Of a stretch of DNA of 64,000 nt, positions 45,182 to 55,500 are shown piece by piece (position 1 is the stretch's first letter; each line of letters begins with the position of its first letter). The position numbers and the translations under genes are program-made. The notes below the pieces were generated by a model, which saw only the letters and a program-made list of their open reading frames with translations, was not told the DNA's origin and ran no database searches. Source of the DNA: Patellaria atrata CBS 101060 (Eukaryota > Ascomycota > Dothideomycetes > Patellariales > Patellariaceae); NCBI GenBank assembly GCA_010093705.1, contig MU006089.1, forward strand, positions 3,516,173 through 3,580,172, read 5' to 3'.

Positions 45182-45952
45182 CTAACTGGATAAGAGTTTC
45201 TCTGCAGCCTCCTTAAATGCATTCATACCCGCGAGATACAGTCCTGGTCCTACGCTAATCCGGGCCACTCCGATTTCTTTGAGCTCAGGGACAGTAAGAA
45301 AGCCTGGTGCTATGCGCTTGAGTACGTTCAACCGACCATCAAACGCTTCACAGAGTTGCACTATCTCTTCCCTAGCAACACCTCTTCCTTTTGGGCCACC
45401 CCATACAAACACAGTGTTAGCTCCGGCGGCTAGATATGCATTTCCGCGCTCAATGGCGTCGTCAATCGTGCCTCCAAAGCCTAGGACATCAGTCCGAGCA
45501 TTCAAAGCGAAATCCGGAACGCCAGCTTCAGCAGCGGCTTCCAAAGCTGACTTAATCCTCGATACGGCATCGTCTACAGCTCGCAGTTCCTCGGTTTCGT
45601 TATTCACATCCTCGAGGTTGCAGCCGACGGCGCCGGCCTCTATAGCCAGACGTATGGTCTCTTTGACATTATCATAGCCGTCTTGAAGGTCTGCGGTAAG
45701 GGGTACTCCTGCTTTGGATACAACTGATGCCACTTTCCTGATCCCTGCAAGGTTCTGCTCCCGTGTCATGTCGTTGTCGTTGAGCCCATAGGTAGCAGCG
45801 ATAGCAAAACTGGCTGTTGCGACAGCTTTAACCGATGGTAAGGACGTGACGATGGATGCTGTTGCGCCATCGTACACGTTACCGAGGATAAGTGGTTCAC
45901 CCGGTTTGTGGAGAGCTCGGAGATCTTGCGCGAGAGTGTTTAGGGACGCCAT
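45182..45952 (-). CDS. PEP mutase / isocitrate lyase superfamily enzyme
   Basis: A single intronless frame of 256 residues starts at the ATG at 45952. The alpha/beta-barrel pattern of the PEP mutase family is clear: LGNVYDGATASIV at the start, ADLQDGYDN at residues 87-95 with metal-binding acids, GAVGCNLEDVN, and NARTDVL. The family cleaves or forms C-C or C-P bonds in small 2-oxo acid substrates. The KKCGH-type loop that carries the catalytic Cys of isocitrate and methylisocitrate lyases is absent, so a lyase of those classes is unlikely; the true substrate is unknown. No signal peptide or targeting sequence is seen. It is read toward the MFS gene, with no shared promoter. Confidence 0.88.
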   Translation of the reverse strand: MASLNTLAQDLRALHKPGEPLILGNVYDGATASIVTSLPSVKAVATASFAIAATYGLNDNDMTREQNLAGIRKVASVVSKAGVPLTADLQDGYDNVKETIRLAIEAGAVGCNLEDVNNETEELRAVDDAVSRIKSALEAAAEAGVPDFALNARTDVLGFGGTIDDAIERGNAYLAAGANTVFVWGGPKGRGVAREEIVQLCEAFDGRLNVLKRIAPGFLTVPELKEIGVARISVGPGLYLAGMNAFKEAAEKLLSS

Positions 45953-47053
45953 CGTTCGAAAAGATAAGTTGCACCGACAAAGTCTAGAGGAGATGGGTCG
46001 ATAGCTTCGGGTTGTAACCGATACATATAATGGTAATATTTTCGTTACTTTCCTATGTCATGTCAGGTTTTTCACGCCCTACAAGCCCACCAGTCTGACA
46101 TGCTCGGAATGAATGCTCGGTCAAGAAGGTAGTACGGCGAGACTTCATATACATAACAGCGTCAATTCCAACGATCCCGTGCAAGATTCGGACAGCTTCG
46201 AGGCAAACCCATTGACAGTCCTTGGTGAATCTCCGAACGTGAGGGATTGCCATTAGGTCAGTTACATAGTAACTTACGAAGTACTCCGTATTGTTTGACA
46301 CATATATATCTTGGCAGATTTGTACAGCGAGCAAAAGCTTTCCTAAATACTTACAAGCGCTGCACGGGCCATGGTCTACAAAGATATCACTTCCAAGCGC
46401 CCACGTACGAAGTAATCCATGGATTCCATGCAGGCCAGAAAACCAATGAAAACAGTTTTAATAGGGTTGTTCAGGTACAATGCAGTTCCTGGCAACAGCT
46501 GTATCCTATCGGGATACTGAACTTTAGCCAGGCTATCATCCACCCTTCGACCTTGAAACACTTGCTGTTCTATATCTGGACCCCTTTCGCGCCCGAGATG
46601 CACTCCATGGCTTGACCTGAGCGGTTAACATATGAGGCCATCAACCACACTCACAGCTTTTCCCCTCCCTCGATACATCCTTCATTGGGCCAGAAAATGC
46701 AAGCCCCGGAAAGGGCTTATACCAGATCGAAAGGGTCCAAGTGCAGTCTGCATGAGACGACATTTTCGACCATATAGGCGCTGAGATGCGGAAGTGGCGG
46801 CCGGGTGGAGGATGTATCGTGGGACACCAAAAGGTAAAAGATGTTGTTATAAACGTTTCGATATCCTGTCTTTGGCTCCAGCTAGAACGGTTGTGCTGTT
46901 CGAATTTGTTTCGTTGTTTCTAGTCTCAGACACCGTGTGTCGAGTCCATCTCCTTCTTGAGAGTTTATATCTTTCTACTTCTTTTTTCTGGTATCATCAT
47001 TTCCCAGTCTTTAATCAATTGTTGAGCGTTGTCTACAGTCTGCTCTATTCATA
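45953..47053. other. Spacer between PEP-mutase-like and MARVEL-like genes
   Basis: It holds the promoters of two divergent genes (1.1 kb). Frames on both strands (46053-46615) have no known motifs. The last 120 bases are pyrimidine-rich, as expected for a leader. Confidence 0.4.
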
Positions 47054-47845
47054 ATGCAGCCCTCCACAATTCGCAACGTTCAAATTGCGTCTTCCGCGAT
47101 TATCATCGCTTTCTCCCTTGCTATCATCGGCACGGCTGGACACTCTCTTGATATCTACAACAAACAGAGGTTTACAAATCCTTGGTGGATGCCGCTATGG
47201 CCAAGTCATTTTGAGACTCGGGGCACGAATACTATCATTGGTTCCGGGGCGGCGCTTTTCTTCCTAAACCTTATCCATATTGTGGTCACCTTCATTCCTA
47301 AGGTACATCACTGCCGTCAACGCCTCCTCGGTATACGTTATCCTAACATACTGTCATAGTTGAACCTACTTAACCATCCCACTCACCGAGCGCTCCTCAC
47401 GTTTGCCATCTGCCTTCCCGCTTGTCTTATCTCCCTCAGTACAGTCGTATATGCGCACATCCTCAATGGCAACTCGCCCAATCTCGACACAATTCAGACA
47501 TGGACCTGTCGCTTTAAGAACGCAAAGCAAGCGGATGAGTTCAATATTTCTGCCAGCGAGAGTAATAACACATTCGCCACTCTTTGTAGCGAGAGTGTAA
47601 GTTGAATTTACCCTTCAAAGTCCTCAGTTGCACAATAAGCTGATTGTTATGATCAGAAATTCGCATTGTATGGTACCCTCATTGTATTCTTGATTCAAGG
47701 CCTTATGCTCTTCGTTGCTATCGTCGGTTGGGTTGTAGAGAAGTGGGCTCAGCGCAAGAATAACAAAGAATGGAAAGATACTGGCAGTGTCGAGATGAAT
47801 GGCGTCGGCGATAAGGGGCCCCATGTCAACGTACAAAACGTCTAA
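47054..47845 (+). CDS. Four-helix membrane protein, MARVEL/SUR7-like
   Basis: Three exons, 47054-47302, 47360-47596 and 47657-47845, give 224 residues. Four hydrophobic helices are seen: residues about 8-30 (IASSAIIIAFSLAIIGTAGH), 63-82 (IIGSGAALFFLNLIHIVVTF), 92-115 (ALLTFAICLPACLISLSTVVY) and 170-192 (LIVFLIQGLMLFVAIVGWVV). Between helices 3 and 4 lies a loop with two Cys and N-glycosylation sequons (NIS, NNT), so this loop probably faces outside or the lumen. The C-terminal tail is hydrophilic (EKWAQRKNNKEW). Topology matches MARVEL-like or SUR7/claudin-like fungal proteins of membrane microdomains. Function is unknown. Confidence 0.75.
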
Positions 47846-48503
47846 AGGAGGTCTTTCTATTAGACGGTTCTTATCAAAAATATGTGGTTGCGATGTTAAT
47901 GATTCAGCTGAGGAGACAGGTCCCTGGTGGATGAATATTTCGTTCACACAGTTCTAGAGATATCCACTGTTTAAACACTAGTCTATTTGGAATTGGCGTA
48001 TATGGAAAGGTGCTCTTACGGTTGGCACGATATAGATATATTAGGTATCTTTAGTATGCTTGTTGAGAGGCTAACTTGTTGAAAACGACCTAAGTCCTTA
48101 AAGTTCTGATGGTAAAAAATTCACGTCCCAACTTGCTCGCGTTACCACCGCTTTATGGCTCTGATCCCCCATAATAAATACGTTCTTAACCCCTTTCCAA
48201 ACATCATAAGGTACTTCTAAGGTACCGGGGCGTACCTAAGTCAAACCGAGGGCGGTGTGGCGGTGCATAAATTTTCAGAGCCACTAACGTGACGTAATAA
48301 GGTACGTACCTCTTTGGTTGTTGCATCACCAGTACATCAGCAAAGGGTCTGCGTAAAGCCTACATCACAACTAACGTGCCATCCTAGAAACTATATCTAC
48401 AAAGTATCGGACTGCTATTCTTCGCACAACAACCAACAAACTACATCTTCAATATCACGAACAACCAAAAACTGAAAACCGGCTCAACTCGATACCACTT
48501 ACA
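47846..48503. other. Spacer with GGTACC words
   Basis: It holds the 3' flank of the MARVEL-like gene and the promoter of the small protein. Between 48209 and 48312 the words AAGGTAC, AAGGTACC and AAGGTACGTACC occur in a row. An A/C-rich leader (ACAACCAACAAACTACATC) precedes the next ATG. Confidence 0.4.
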
Positions 48504-48803
48504 ATGCCTGAACATCAAACCTTCCAATCCTCCACCTACTCCTCAAGCTCTTCGACCGTAGATGGACAAACAAAGTCTTACTCAGAAGCAAGCTTCACAA
48601 ACCCCGATGGTACCACCATCAGACGCACCTCACAAGAACCTGGCAAGCCGGTCCAGCAGGAAACCGTTCGCTACCCGGCAAATGGTACCGCTACAATCGA
48701 GGGAGGAGCTGGTACTAGAAGAATTGAGGATGTGACGGATGCGGAAAAGTTATATGAGGAAAATATTGAGGATGAATATGCTAAGAGGGAGGGAGGTGCT
48801 TGA
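48504..48803 (+). CDS. Small hydrophilic Ser/Thr-rich protein, 99 aa
   Basis: An intronless frame of 99 residues with a good A-rich context before ATG (CTTACAATG). It is rich in Ser, Thr, Glu and Gln (QSSTYSSSSSTVDGQTKSYSEASFTNPDGTTIRRTSQEPGKPVQQETVRY has this character) and ends in an acidic segment (DVTDAEKLYEENIEDEYAKREGG). No signal peptide, Cys or hydrophobic helix is present, so it is probably a disordered cytoplasmic or nuclear protein. I recognise similar short proteins in other filamentous fungi but no described function. The A/C-rich leader and lack of other frames support that it is real. Confidence 0.65.
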   Translation: MPEHQTFQSSTYSSSSSTVDGQTKSYSEASFTNPDGTTIRRTSQEPGKPVQQETVRYPANGTATIEGGAGTRRIEDVTDAEKLYEENIEDEYAKREGGA

Positions 48804-49297
48804 TTCGACGGGACTACCGAATGGGGCTTGAATCTGGGATGTAATGATTCAACAGGAGTGCGACACATTTTTTTTTTAAAGGAGTTCAATTCAGAATAAC
48901 TGGCCTCATAATATGACATTCGAAGAGTATGGTACTCTAGATAGCCCTACAACATGCGGCTATTAGAGAAATTACCGTAGATGGAAGCAATACAAGACTT
49001 CGATCAACATGCAGTCTTGAGTCACTTTGTTCTTACCATCAGTCCCGTATACGACCTTTTCTAAAAGGCGTCTCTAAGGAATAATAATTCTATCGCAGTT
49101 GTTACAAACCAATGTTAAGGTGGTATCACTAGTTAGAAAAGACTGACGTGATTGGTTAGTAGCAAATCGCTTGATCTCCCAAGAAAACGAAAGTGTCCAA
49201 CGACACTTCTCTACTGTATCTCACCTTGACCATCAATCCTTCATTTGTTGAACCCAAGAAAAACAGTTACACGATAGTTGTTGCGAACTAAAACACC
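48804..49297. other. Spacer between small protein and BTB gene
   Basis: It holds the 3' flank of the small protein, with a T-run at 48868-48877, and the BTB promoter. No feature is recognised. Confidence 0.4.
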
Positions 49298-50596
49298 ATG
49301 GCCGGATTTCCCCCGGCTTCTACCACCCTTACCATTCCTAGAGAGATTGTTTTTGCTGAACCTAGTGACCTCACCCTAATAATCGGATCAGGCGAAAGAT
49401 GCCAGGTCAGGGCTCGTATCAACTCCAATTGCTTCAAGCTCGCAAGCCCGGTCTGGAAAGCAATGCTCGGTCATTCTTGGAAGGAGTCCACCTCGTCTGA
49501 AATTCCTTTCCCAGAAGATGATCCGGATACTTTCGTCATTCTGCTTCATCTAGCACATCTCAATATAAATTGTCTTCCGGCAACGTTGGACTTTCAACAT
49601 CTTCTCCAGCTGAGTGTTATATGTGATAAATACGATACTGTGCATCTAGTGCGGCCGTATGAATCAAAATGGGTTGATCCGTCCAAGAAGAACCTGAAAG
49701 CCCCGGGCTATGAAGGATGGATGTTTATCGCATGGGTTTTTGGGTATCAGGACAGTTTTAAATCGTTAGCTCAACATTTGATACAGAACATCTTTGTCGA
49801 CAGTAACGGAGGTTTAAGAGTTTCCGGGAAAGGAATATACAAATCCAGCCATGACAACCTGGAAGTTGGGCTTATTTCAACACCTCTAGAAGCTAGTCAC
49901 ATCCCATCTGATATTTTCGGTAAGCTCATGTGTATCTCAATTACTCAGCACTACAGTTACACAAGGTAAAAGTCCCTGAACAGGTCAAGCGGGATGAGAT
50001 TCTGGGGAACTATTCCCACCCTGTTTCTCGACGATATTGCAAACCGTTCGATACGCTTTAGTATCTAATCTTATTCTCAGATAATATACTTCGGATACGC
50101 CTCCAAAAATTAAACGAAATCAAGGCTCTCTATAGAGATACAATAATTTCTTGGACATTAGAATCCCAATGTCAACAATTTATCCATTCCCGTAAGGGTT
50201 TCGGTCAGGGTTTCGGCCAGGGTTACGGCCAGGGTTTCGGCAACTTCGGTCAGGGCTTCGGCCAGAGCTTCGGCAAGGAGTATAATAGCTGTGCTGCCGC
50301 CATAGTAGGGTGCCTCATACGTGTGCTTCATGAAGCCAAACTCTGGCCCGAGCAAGATGGATCTTTAGAAACCAATAAAGCCGTGGAAAATTTTAGTGAC
50401 TGGCCTACTTGACAAGTGTAAAGGGAAGGGTTCGCTTTATGTGCACGACGGCTGCGCAACGACGGCTTTGAACACGTTTCAGGAATCGGTAAAAAAGATC
50501 AGAGATCGCGTGGATGATCCAGTAGATGAGCATCATCGGAACCACCTTCGCGAACAAGGGAAGAAAGGTCAAATGAATGGGGTCATTGGTGTATAA
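49298..50596 (+). pseudogene. BTB/POZ protein gene with GFGQ repeat and an apparent frame break
   Basis: Exon 1 (49298-49919) and exon 2 from 50081 join in phase through a 161-bp intron. The frame ends at TGA 50410-50412, giving 317 residues. Residues about 20-120 form a BTB domain (SDLTLIIGSG, RINSNCFKLASPVWKAML, IPFPEDDPDTFVILLHLAHL). Residues from about 247 hold tandem GFGQ units. After the repeat, CLIRVLHEAKLWPEQDG fits the C-terminal part of a fungal BTB family, but the natural ending (VHDGCATTALNTFQESVKKI to about 50596) lies one frame away. A one-base indel near 50388-50396 or a mis-assembly would explain this. An alternative is an unusual 76-bp intron from 50316 to 50391 (GTGTGC donor), which restores the frame but removes the matching segment. 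The gene may be intact in other strains. Confidence 0.55.
50197..50277 (+). repeat. Dodecamer repeat coding Gly-Phe-Gly-Gln
   Basis: A 12-base unit, GGTTTCGGCCAG with variants, is repeated about six to seven times in frame inside the BTB gene. It codes GFGQ, with a GYGQ, a shortened GFGN-F-GQ and a final SFGK variant. Third-base differences show the array is not brand new, and one unit has lost a codon. The array interrupts the region between two helical parts of the protein. Confidence 0.85.
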
Positions 50597-51270
50597 AAAG
50601 AGGTGTACGGTATTCGTCGGCAATGACTTGCATAATCACCACACAAACTGTCCAAGGAACCTTCACGTCCATAGTCTTCTCCTACACGAACTTTGGTCCT
50701 AGTGCTTAGTTAAGGTTCTTTTCGTTTCCGTGCCACAAATTGCATCCTCAACCTTCGTACACTCTCGATGAAAACTAACTGAGCACTGTCAAGTCCGAAG
50801 TATAAGAATCGAGCAATTCCGTCTCCTATAACCCTAGTGGTTTAGTTAATTCAACAGCTCTTACATGAAATATCTCCAATAGCATGGACTCAGATATACT
50901 ATTAAAGCGAGCATGTACCAAACGGGCTCATACGGCTGGATTACATGTACAGCTATGGCTTCCTGGTACATTTCCCCCTTACTGTACGTCAAAGAGTCGG
51001 ACATTATTTGTATCGAAAGCAGGTGAGGATACCGGGTCAGGGCAATCAAAGAGCACTCGTCAATATAGACTCAACCAGACATGGTAGATCCACACAGTAA
51101 AAGCAAAGTTTTAACTGTGACTGGGACTTAAACCCCATCCATTCTCGCCCATACATGCGGATATTGGCTGGTACAATAAAATACAGGAAATCGACTTGAC
51201 GCAGATCTTCGCGCAACCTTGTTTACACCATCCGACAATACTAACGTCCACAACGCCTCCGAAATCATGT
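50597..51270. other. Spacer between BTB and PAP2 genes
   Basis: This convergent spacer holds the 3' flanks of both genes. No feature is recognised. Confidence 0.4.
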
Positions 51271-52530
51271 TCATACTATGTTATCTGCTCTCGTTATCAT
51301 GGCAGGCGGAATTTGCTTACGACCAATGCTATTGCGGCCATTATGACTCTGTCCCATCGATCCCACCATCTGGCCTAATGGCATGACACTTGCGTCGAAA
51401 GGTGCTCCGCCATGCCCGGCTGTGCTGTCTGCATTGCCCCATTCCGCCTTTCGCGTGAATATCGCGTTACGGAAGCCGTCGTAACCGGAAGCACCTGAGC
51501 CATACGTGAAGGGGTAGGAACGCGTCAGTGGGATATGGTTGAAGCGAAAGTCCCAAACTGATGCGTACACCATGCGATAGCTAGATATCGCAAAGACACT
51601 CCCTATTATGGCTCCAGCAACGACGTCGTACCAGTTATGGAATTCGTCAATCGTAAGAGCACCAGCAACAAGCACAGCACCCAGGACCGGCGCATAGGTT
51701 GCGATGAGCTTCCAGAAAGCGGGATGATAGTTCGACCAAACCTTCAACTTGGCGTTCAGGTAGAAATATAGGAACATGAAACCCGCAAACGCGGCTGTGG
51801 AGTGTCCCGAAGGGAAGGATTCTAAAGAGTCATTGATCTCTTCCCTGTCACCTGTGCAAATGGAACGGTCGTACATGATCTCTCTATAGCCGTTTCCGGT
51901 ATTCGTAGCCCCAACAGTCGGAATTGCGGGCTTGCATACGGCGAGAAAATGGGGACGAAGACCCCCAATAAGCCATTTGACTATAACCTGGAAGACAGCT
52001 GCACCGATAGTTGAGTACAAGAGTCCAATAACTGCATTGTTAACGTCCCAGAAGGAGCGAATGCGGATTTGCATAAAGAAGAAGATGACGATCGGGACGA
52101 AGACTGCTAACATCGCTGCTGCCCATATGGGGATGATCTCGTTGCGAAGAGGATAAGCAAATTCTGGATATATCACTTCTCCGTCCTGGAATGATACGGG
52201 GAATGATCTACTGGGTGCTGGATCTGCTTGGTAAACCTAGCGTACGGGATTTAGTACCAGATCCAAAGGAACTTATATAGAGCGAAGTTTTTCTCTTACG
52301 CCTAAGCCAATAACTCCCACTATGATCATGGTTACAATATCAAGCCATGTACCCTTCAGCCATTGTCCAAACCTTGGCCGTCTAAAATGTCCATCATAAA
52401 CTGCAGGATCATTGAAGTAGCCAACACTTCGCTCATGTCTACTCATGATAGAACGGCGGCCGGGTATATCACGCGTTCCTGATGTTGTTGGAGTAGGCTC
52501 CACAGGGTCTCTGCGTCTGAAGAAAGGCAT
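51271..52530 (-). CDS. PAP2-family lipid phosphate phosphatase (Dpp1-like)
   Basis: Two exons, 52300-52530 and 51271-52236, give 398 residues. Six hydrophobic helices are visible in the second and third quarter. PAP2 motif 1 is KWLIGGLRP (Lys164, Arg171), motif 2 is FPSGHST (His222) and motif 3 lies in LTIDEFHNWYDVV with His277 and Asp281. In motif 3 the Arg normally six residues before His is Leu in my alignment. Relatives dephosphorylate phosphatidate, diacylglycerol pyrophosphate or isoprenoid diphosphates at vacuole, ER or Golgi membranes. The N-terminus is hydrophilic and Arg-rich (RRRDPVEP), as is the C-terminal tail of about 90 residues. The insertion between motifs 1 and 2 (VCKPAIPTVGATNTGNG, CTGD) has two Cys. 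Confidence 0.9.
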
Positions 52531-55500
52531 TTGGGGTGAATTTTTCTTGAGATATCCGAATGTTCGATGAGTCAGTTCGTTTTCGAGTAAAGTGCAGGCG
52601 ACGCGACTTCGCTACAGCTATTTGATGTGAGGGTAAAGGGTTGAGTTGACGAAATCAAGGGCGACTACGATGATGTGTTTTGCGTGACGTGGGACACGTT
52701 TTCAAAACGTGTGTTATCGTCAGCGTCCACGAGATAGAATCGAGAGGGAGGCACGATTCATATCAAGAAAGACGACGTCATTTGGTACAGTACCTGTTGG
52801 AACTTCTGTCGTCACCTTCCTCCGAGTCGCGTTACCGGTTACAATTAATAGAAATGATGCAAAATTTGGCACGCGGCGCTGAACCCGTGATCTTCTTAAC
52901 ACATTTATTGGACCTGTAACCTGTTTGATTTTCCTTGAAGTAGTTCTCTAGCTGTATGGGGAAATTTAGAACTAAGAAGTTGGCAGTGAAGCTTATTCAA
53001 CCTTGGCTCTAATGCTTGATAGTACAAAGGATTACGTAAGGTGATCTACATTACTCAAGGAATTCCACACTACCTTACTATCTACTCCCGTCGACCTCAC
53101 CTCTTATGCAACACCGTCCCATTGTTTACTGAACCCTTTCAAAGAACAATCCATCACACACGGAGGAAACGAGACGAGCTTGCAGTCACGTAGAACCAAC
53201 TACTTTGGGTTTGGAGATTGCCATGAATGATGAGGTTGACGATACCTTGACAATAATTTGCCCAATGAGAGCTAAACTTTATCAATGCTGTAGAGTCCCG
53301 ATATACGTCGCCATCTTTTAGCCTTTATGCCGAGTTCAAGCACCGCGAGCAGCATTTTCGGCATGATAATAGGGACTGTTCTCTAGCAACAGTGAGTGAC
53401 AGCTTGGGAGTCGAGATATGGGTCCATCAGGGGACATTGGACCTGGAAACATGATCAAGTGTTTAACAAACGAGGAAAGCAATTGGGGCACTTTAAATAT
53501 CTTCACTTGAAAAGAAGGGAGATGGATGATCAACTCAGGGCATGGTTACATCGAAGTCTTACGCTTGATAAGACCTTGAACGAGGGTATAGAAGAATATC
53601 TGATATAGGGGCCCAAATTTTTCCTTTCCGGGGTTCTGACAAGATATTTGTTGCAAATTCTGGCCAATTATTTGCGGTCAAGATGATACAAATGCGCAAC
53701 TTAAAGCACAACCGTATACCCGAGCAATAGGAAGTACGACGATATCGAAGCAATGTGACGCTCATTTCCTCAAGAATGCGAGTCTTAAAACATGAGACGA
53801 GGCGTTATTTCCTATTCATAATGTGCGGCAGCAGATCCATTGGCCCGTCCCTTTCGCAGTCACACATGCGGCATATATCAGGGTTCTTCCAACCACGTGC
53901 CGTGAAATCTATGATACCTTGGACTCTGGCAGCCAACGGAGCTTCAGTCTAGAACATGCCCTATCCGCTTGGATAGTTCTACTCTTCTTGTCTTATGTCT
54001 TCCCATATGGCTTCTTTGAAGGTCTGAGCTTATTGTATAGTATAACACAAAGCTACCAGGCTTCCTCTTGTCATGCTGTTCTTGCTTTACTCTACCTCTT
54101 TTACCCACAGCGGTTCCAGCCTCGCTCTAGCAAAGTCTAAAGGCGAAAGATAGATACATCTGCTGATGTATCATTATGGGTACAGGAACGATACAGCATC
54201 CGTGGAGTCTGGACTATGACGTAGGAGAGGCTCGGATTCTATGGTGTCTGAACACTCAATACTCCAAATTCGTGAGTACCGTGAAGTATAAATATCTCAA
54301 AGTGTAAAACTCACGTACAATTACTTGGCCGTTTAATTATGATGGCAAGGGACACTGTCTCAAAGAAGTTTAACTATCTCACACTCTCTTCAAACCCTAA
54401 TTTTCTCATTTACAGTACTCACTAAGATATAACCATCAAGAGCTACGAGGATCAGACTGAAAGATACGCATCGGGGTTTACTAAATGGATGGTACTTCTG
54501 TCTGGTACTGGATGTAACTAAGAGATGTAAGAGCTAGTTGGGTATTTTGGAATTATGAGCAATTGATCATAGGCGCATGGCATAAAGGTTATCTTAAGTG
54601 ATTAGATGGTAACTTACTAATTTCAAATAGGAATCGAAAGCTTTCTTGAGTACGTGTACTTAGAAATGAGTATCAGGCGGCGACAATCATGCGAAAAGAG
54701 TAGATGATGAGGAGTTGCTGACAACCTACATTGCGCATTTTTTCCACATGTCTAATGATGGAGTCTCACTGAGCGACCGTATATGTACTGTACCATAAGT
54801 GGCTCAAATCTCTGGCGCCCGACAACGGTTGAGCCGGGTCAGCTCGGTTGTACGGAGTATCTGCTTTCCAAACTCCTGGAACAAATGTAGCTAGAGCTGT
54901 GGATGTAACAGACACATATGTATTGTTCCTTAGGTATCGACGTGTTCACATAAACTTCCATTGGTACCCCATCTAGTGTTACTCCCGGTCGACTTAATTC
55001 TGAGATATAGTTCAATCTGCTGGTCAGTGTACTCTTCAGTTTCTCTCCTTGCTCGTCTCCAATTCAAATCAAAGTAGGCCCCATCGCCAAATGTAATGGA
55101 CTTTCGAAATATCAACTCAACTCTAAAGCTAGTGAAAGGGATGACCATGGACTGAGAGGAAATACTTTGACTAAGAATTACTCAAAGCTCCACATTCTGC
55201 AAGCTGGGAGTAATTGCACAGGCCCCTCATGAAACTGCCGCAAATCGCTGAATGCAAGAATCCGGGGATTTTCTACAGCAAATGAATGAATTCACGTACC
55301 GCCTCATCCATGTTATTCCATTACCGTGGGCAAGCCGAAGGACCGTCAATCGAGGGTCGTGTCCAGCGGCTTCGCACGCGGCTTTATTTTGTGAACGTCT
55401 ACAGTCCTTGATCAACCCACTGTCTAGGTTCGACGTGTTAACATCGCGTACATGTACCACAACACGTACTGTGATACCATTAACTGGTAAAGCAAAGGTC

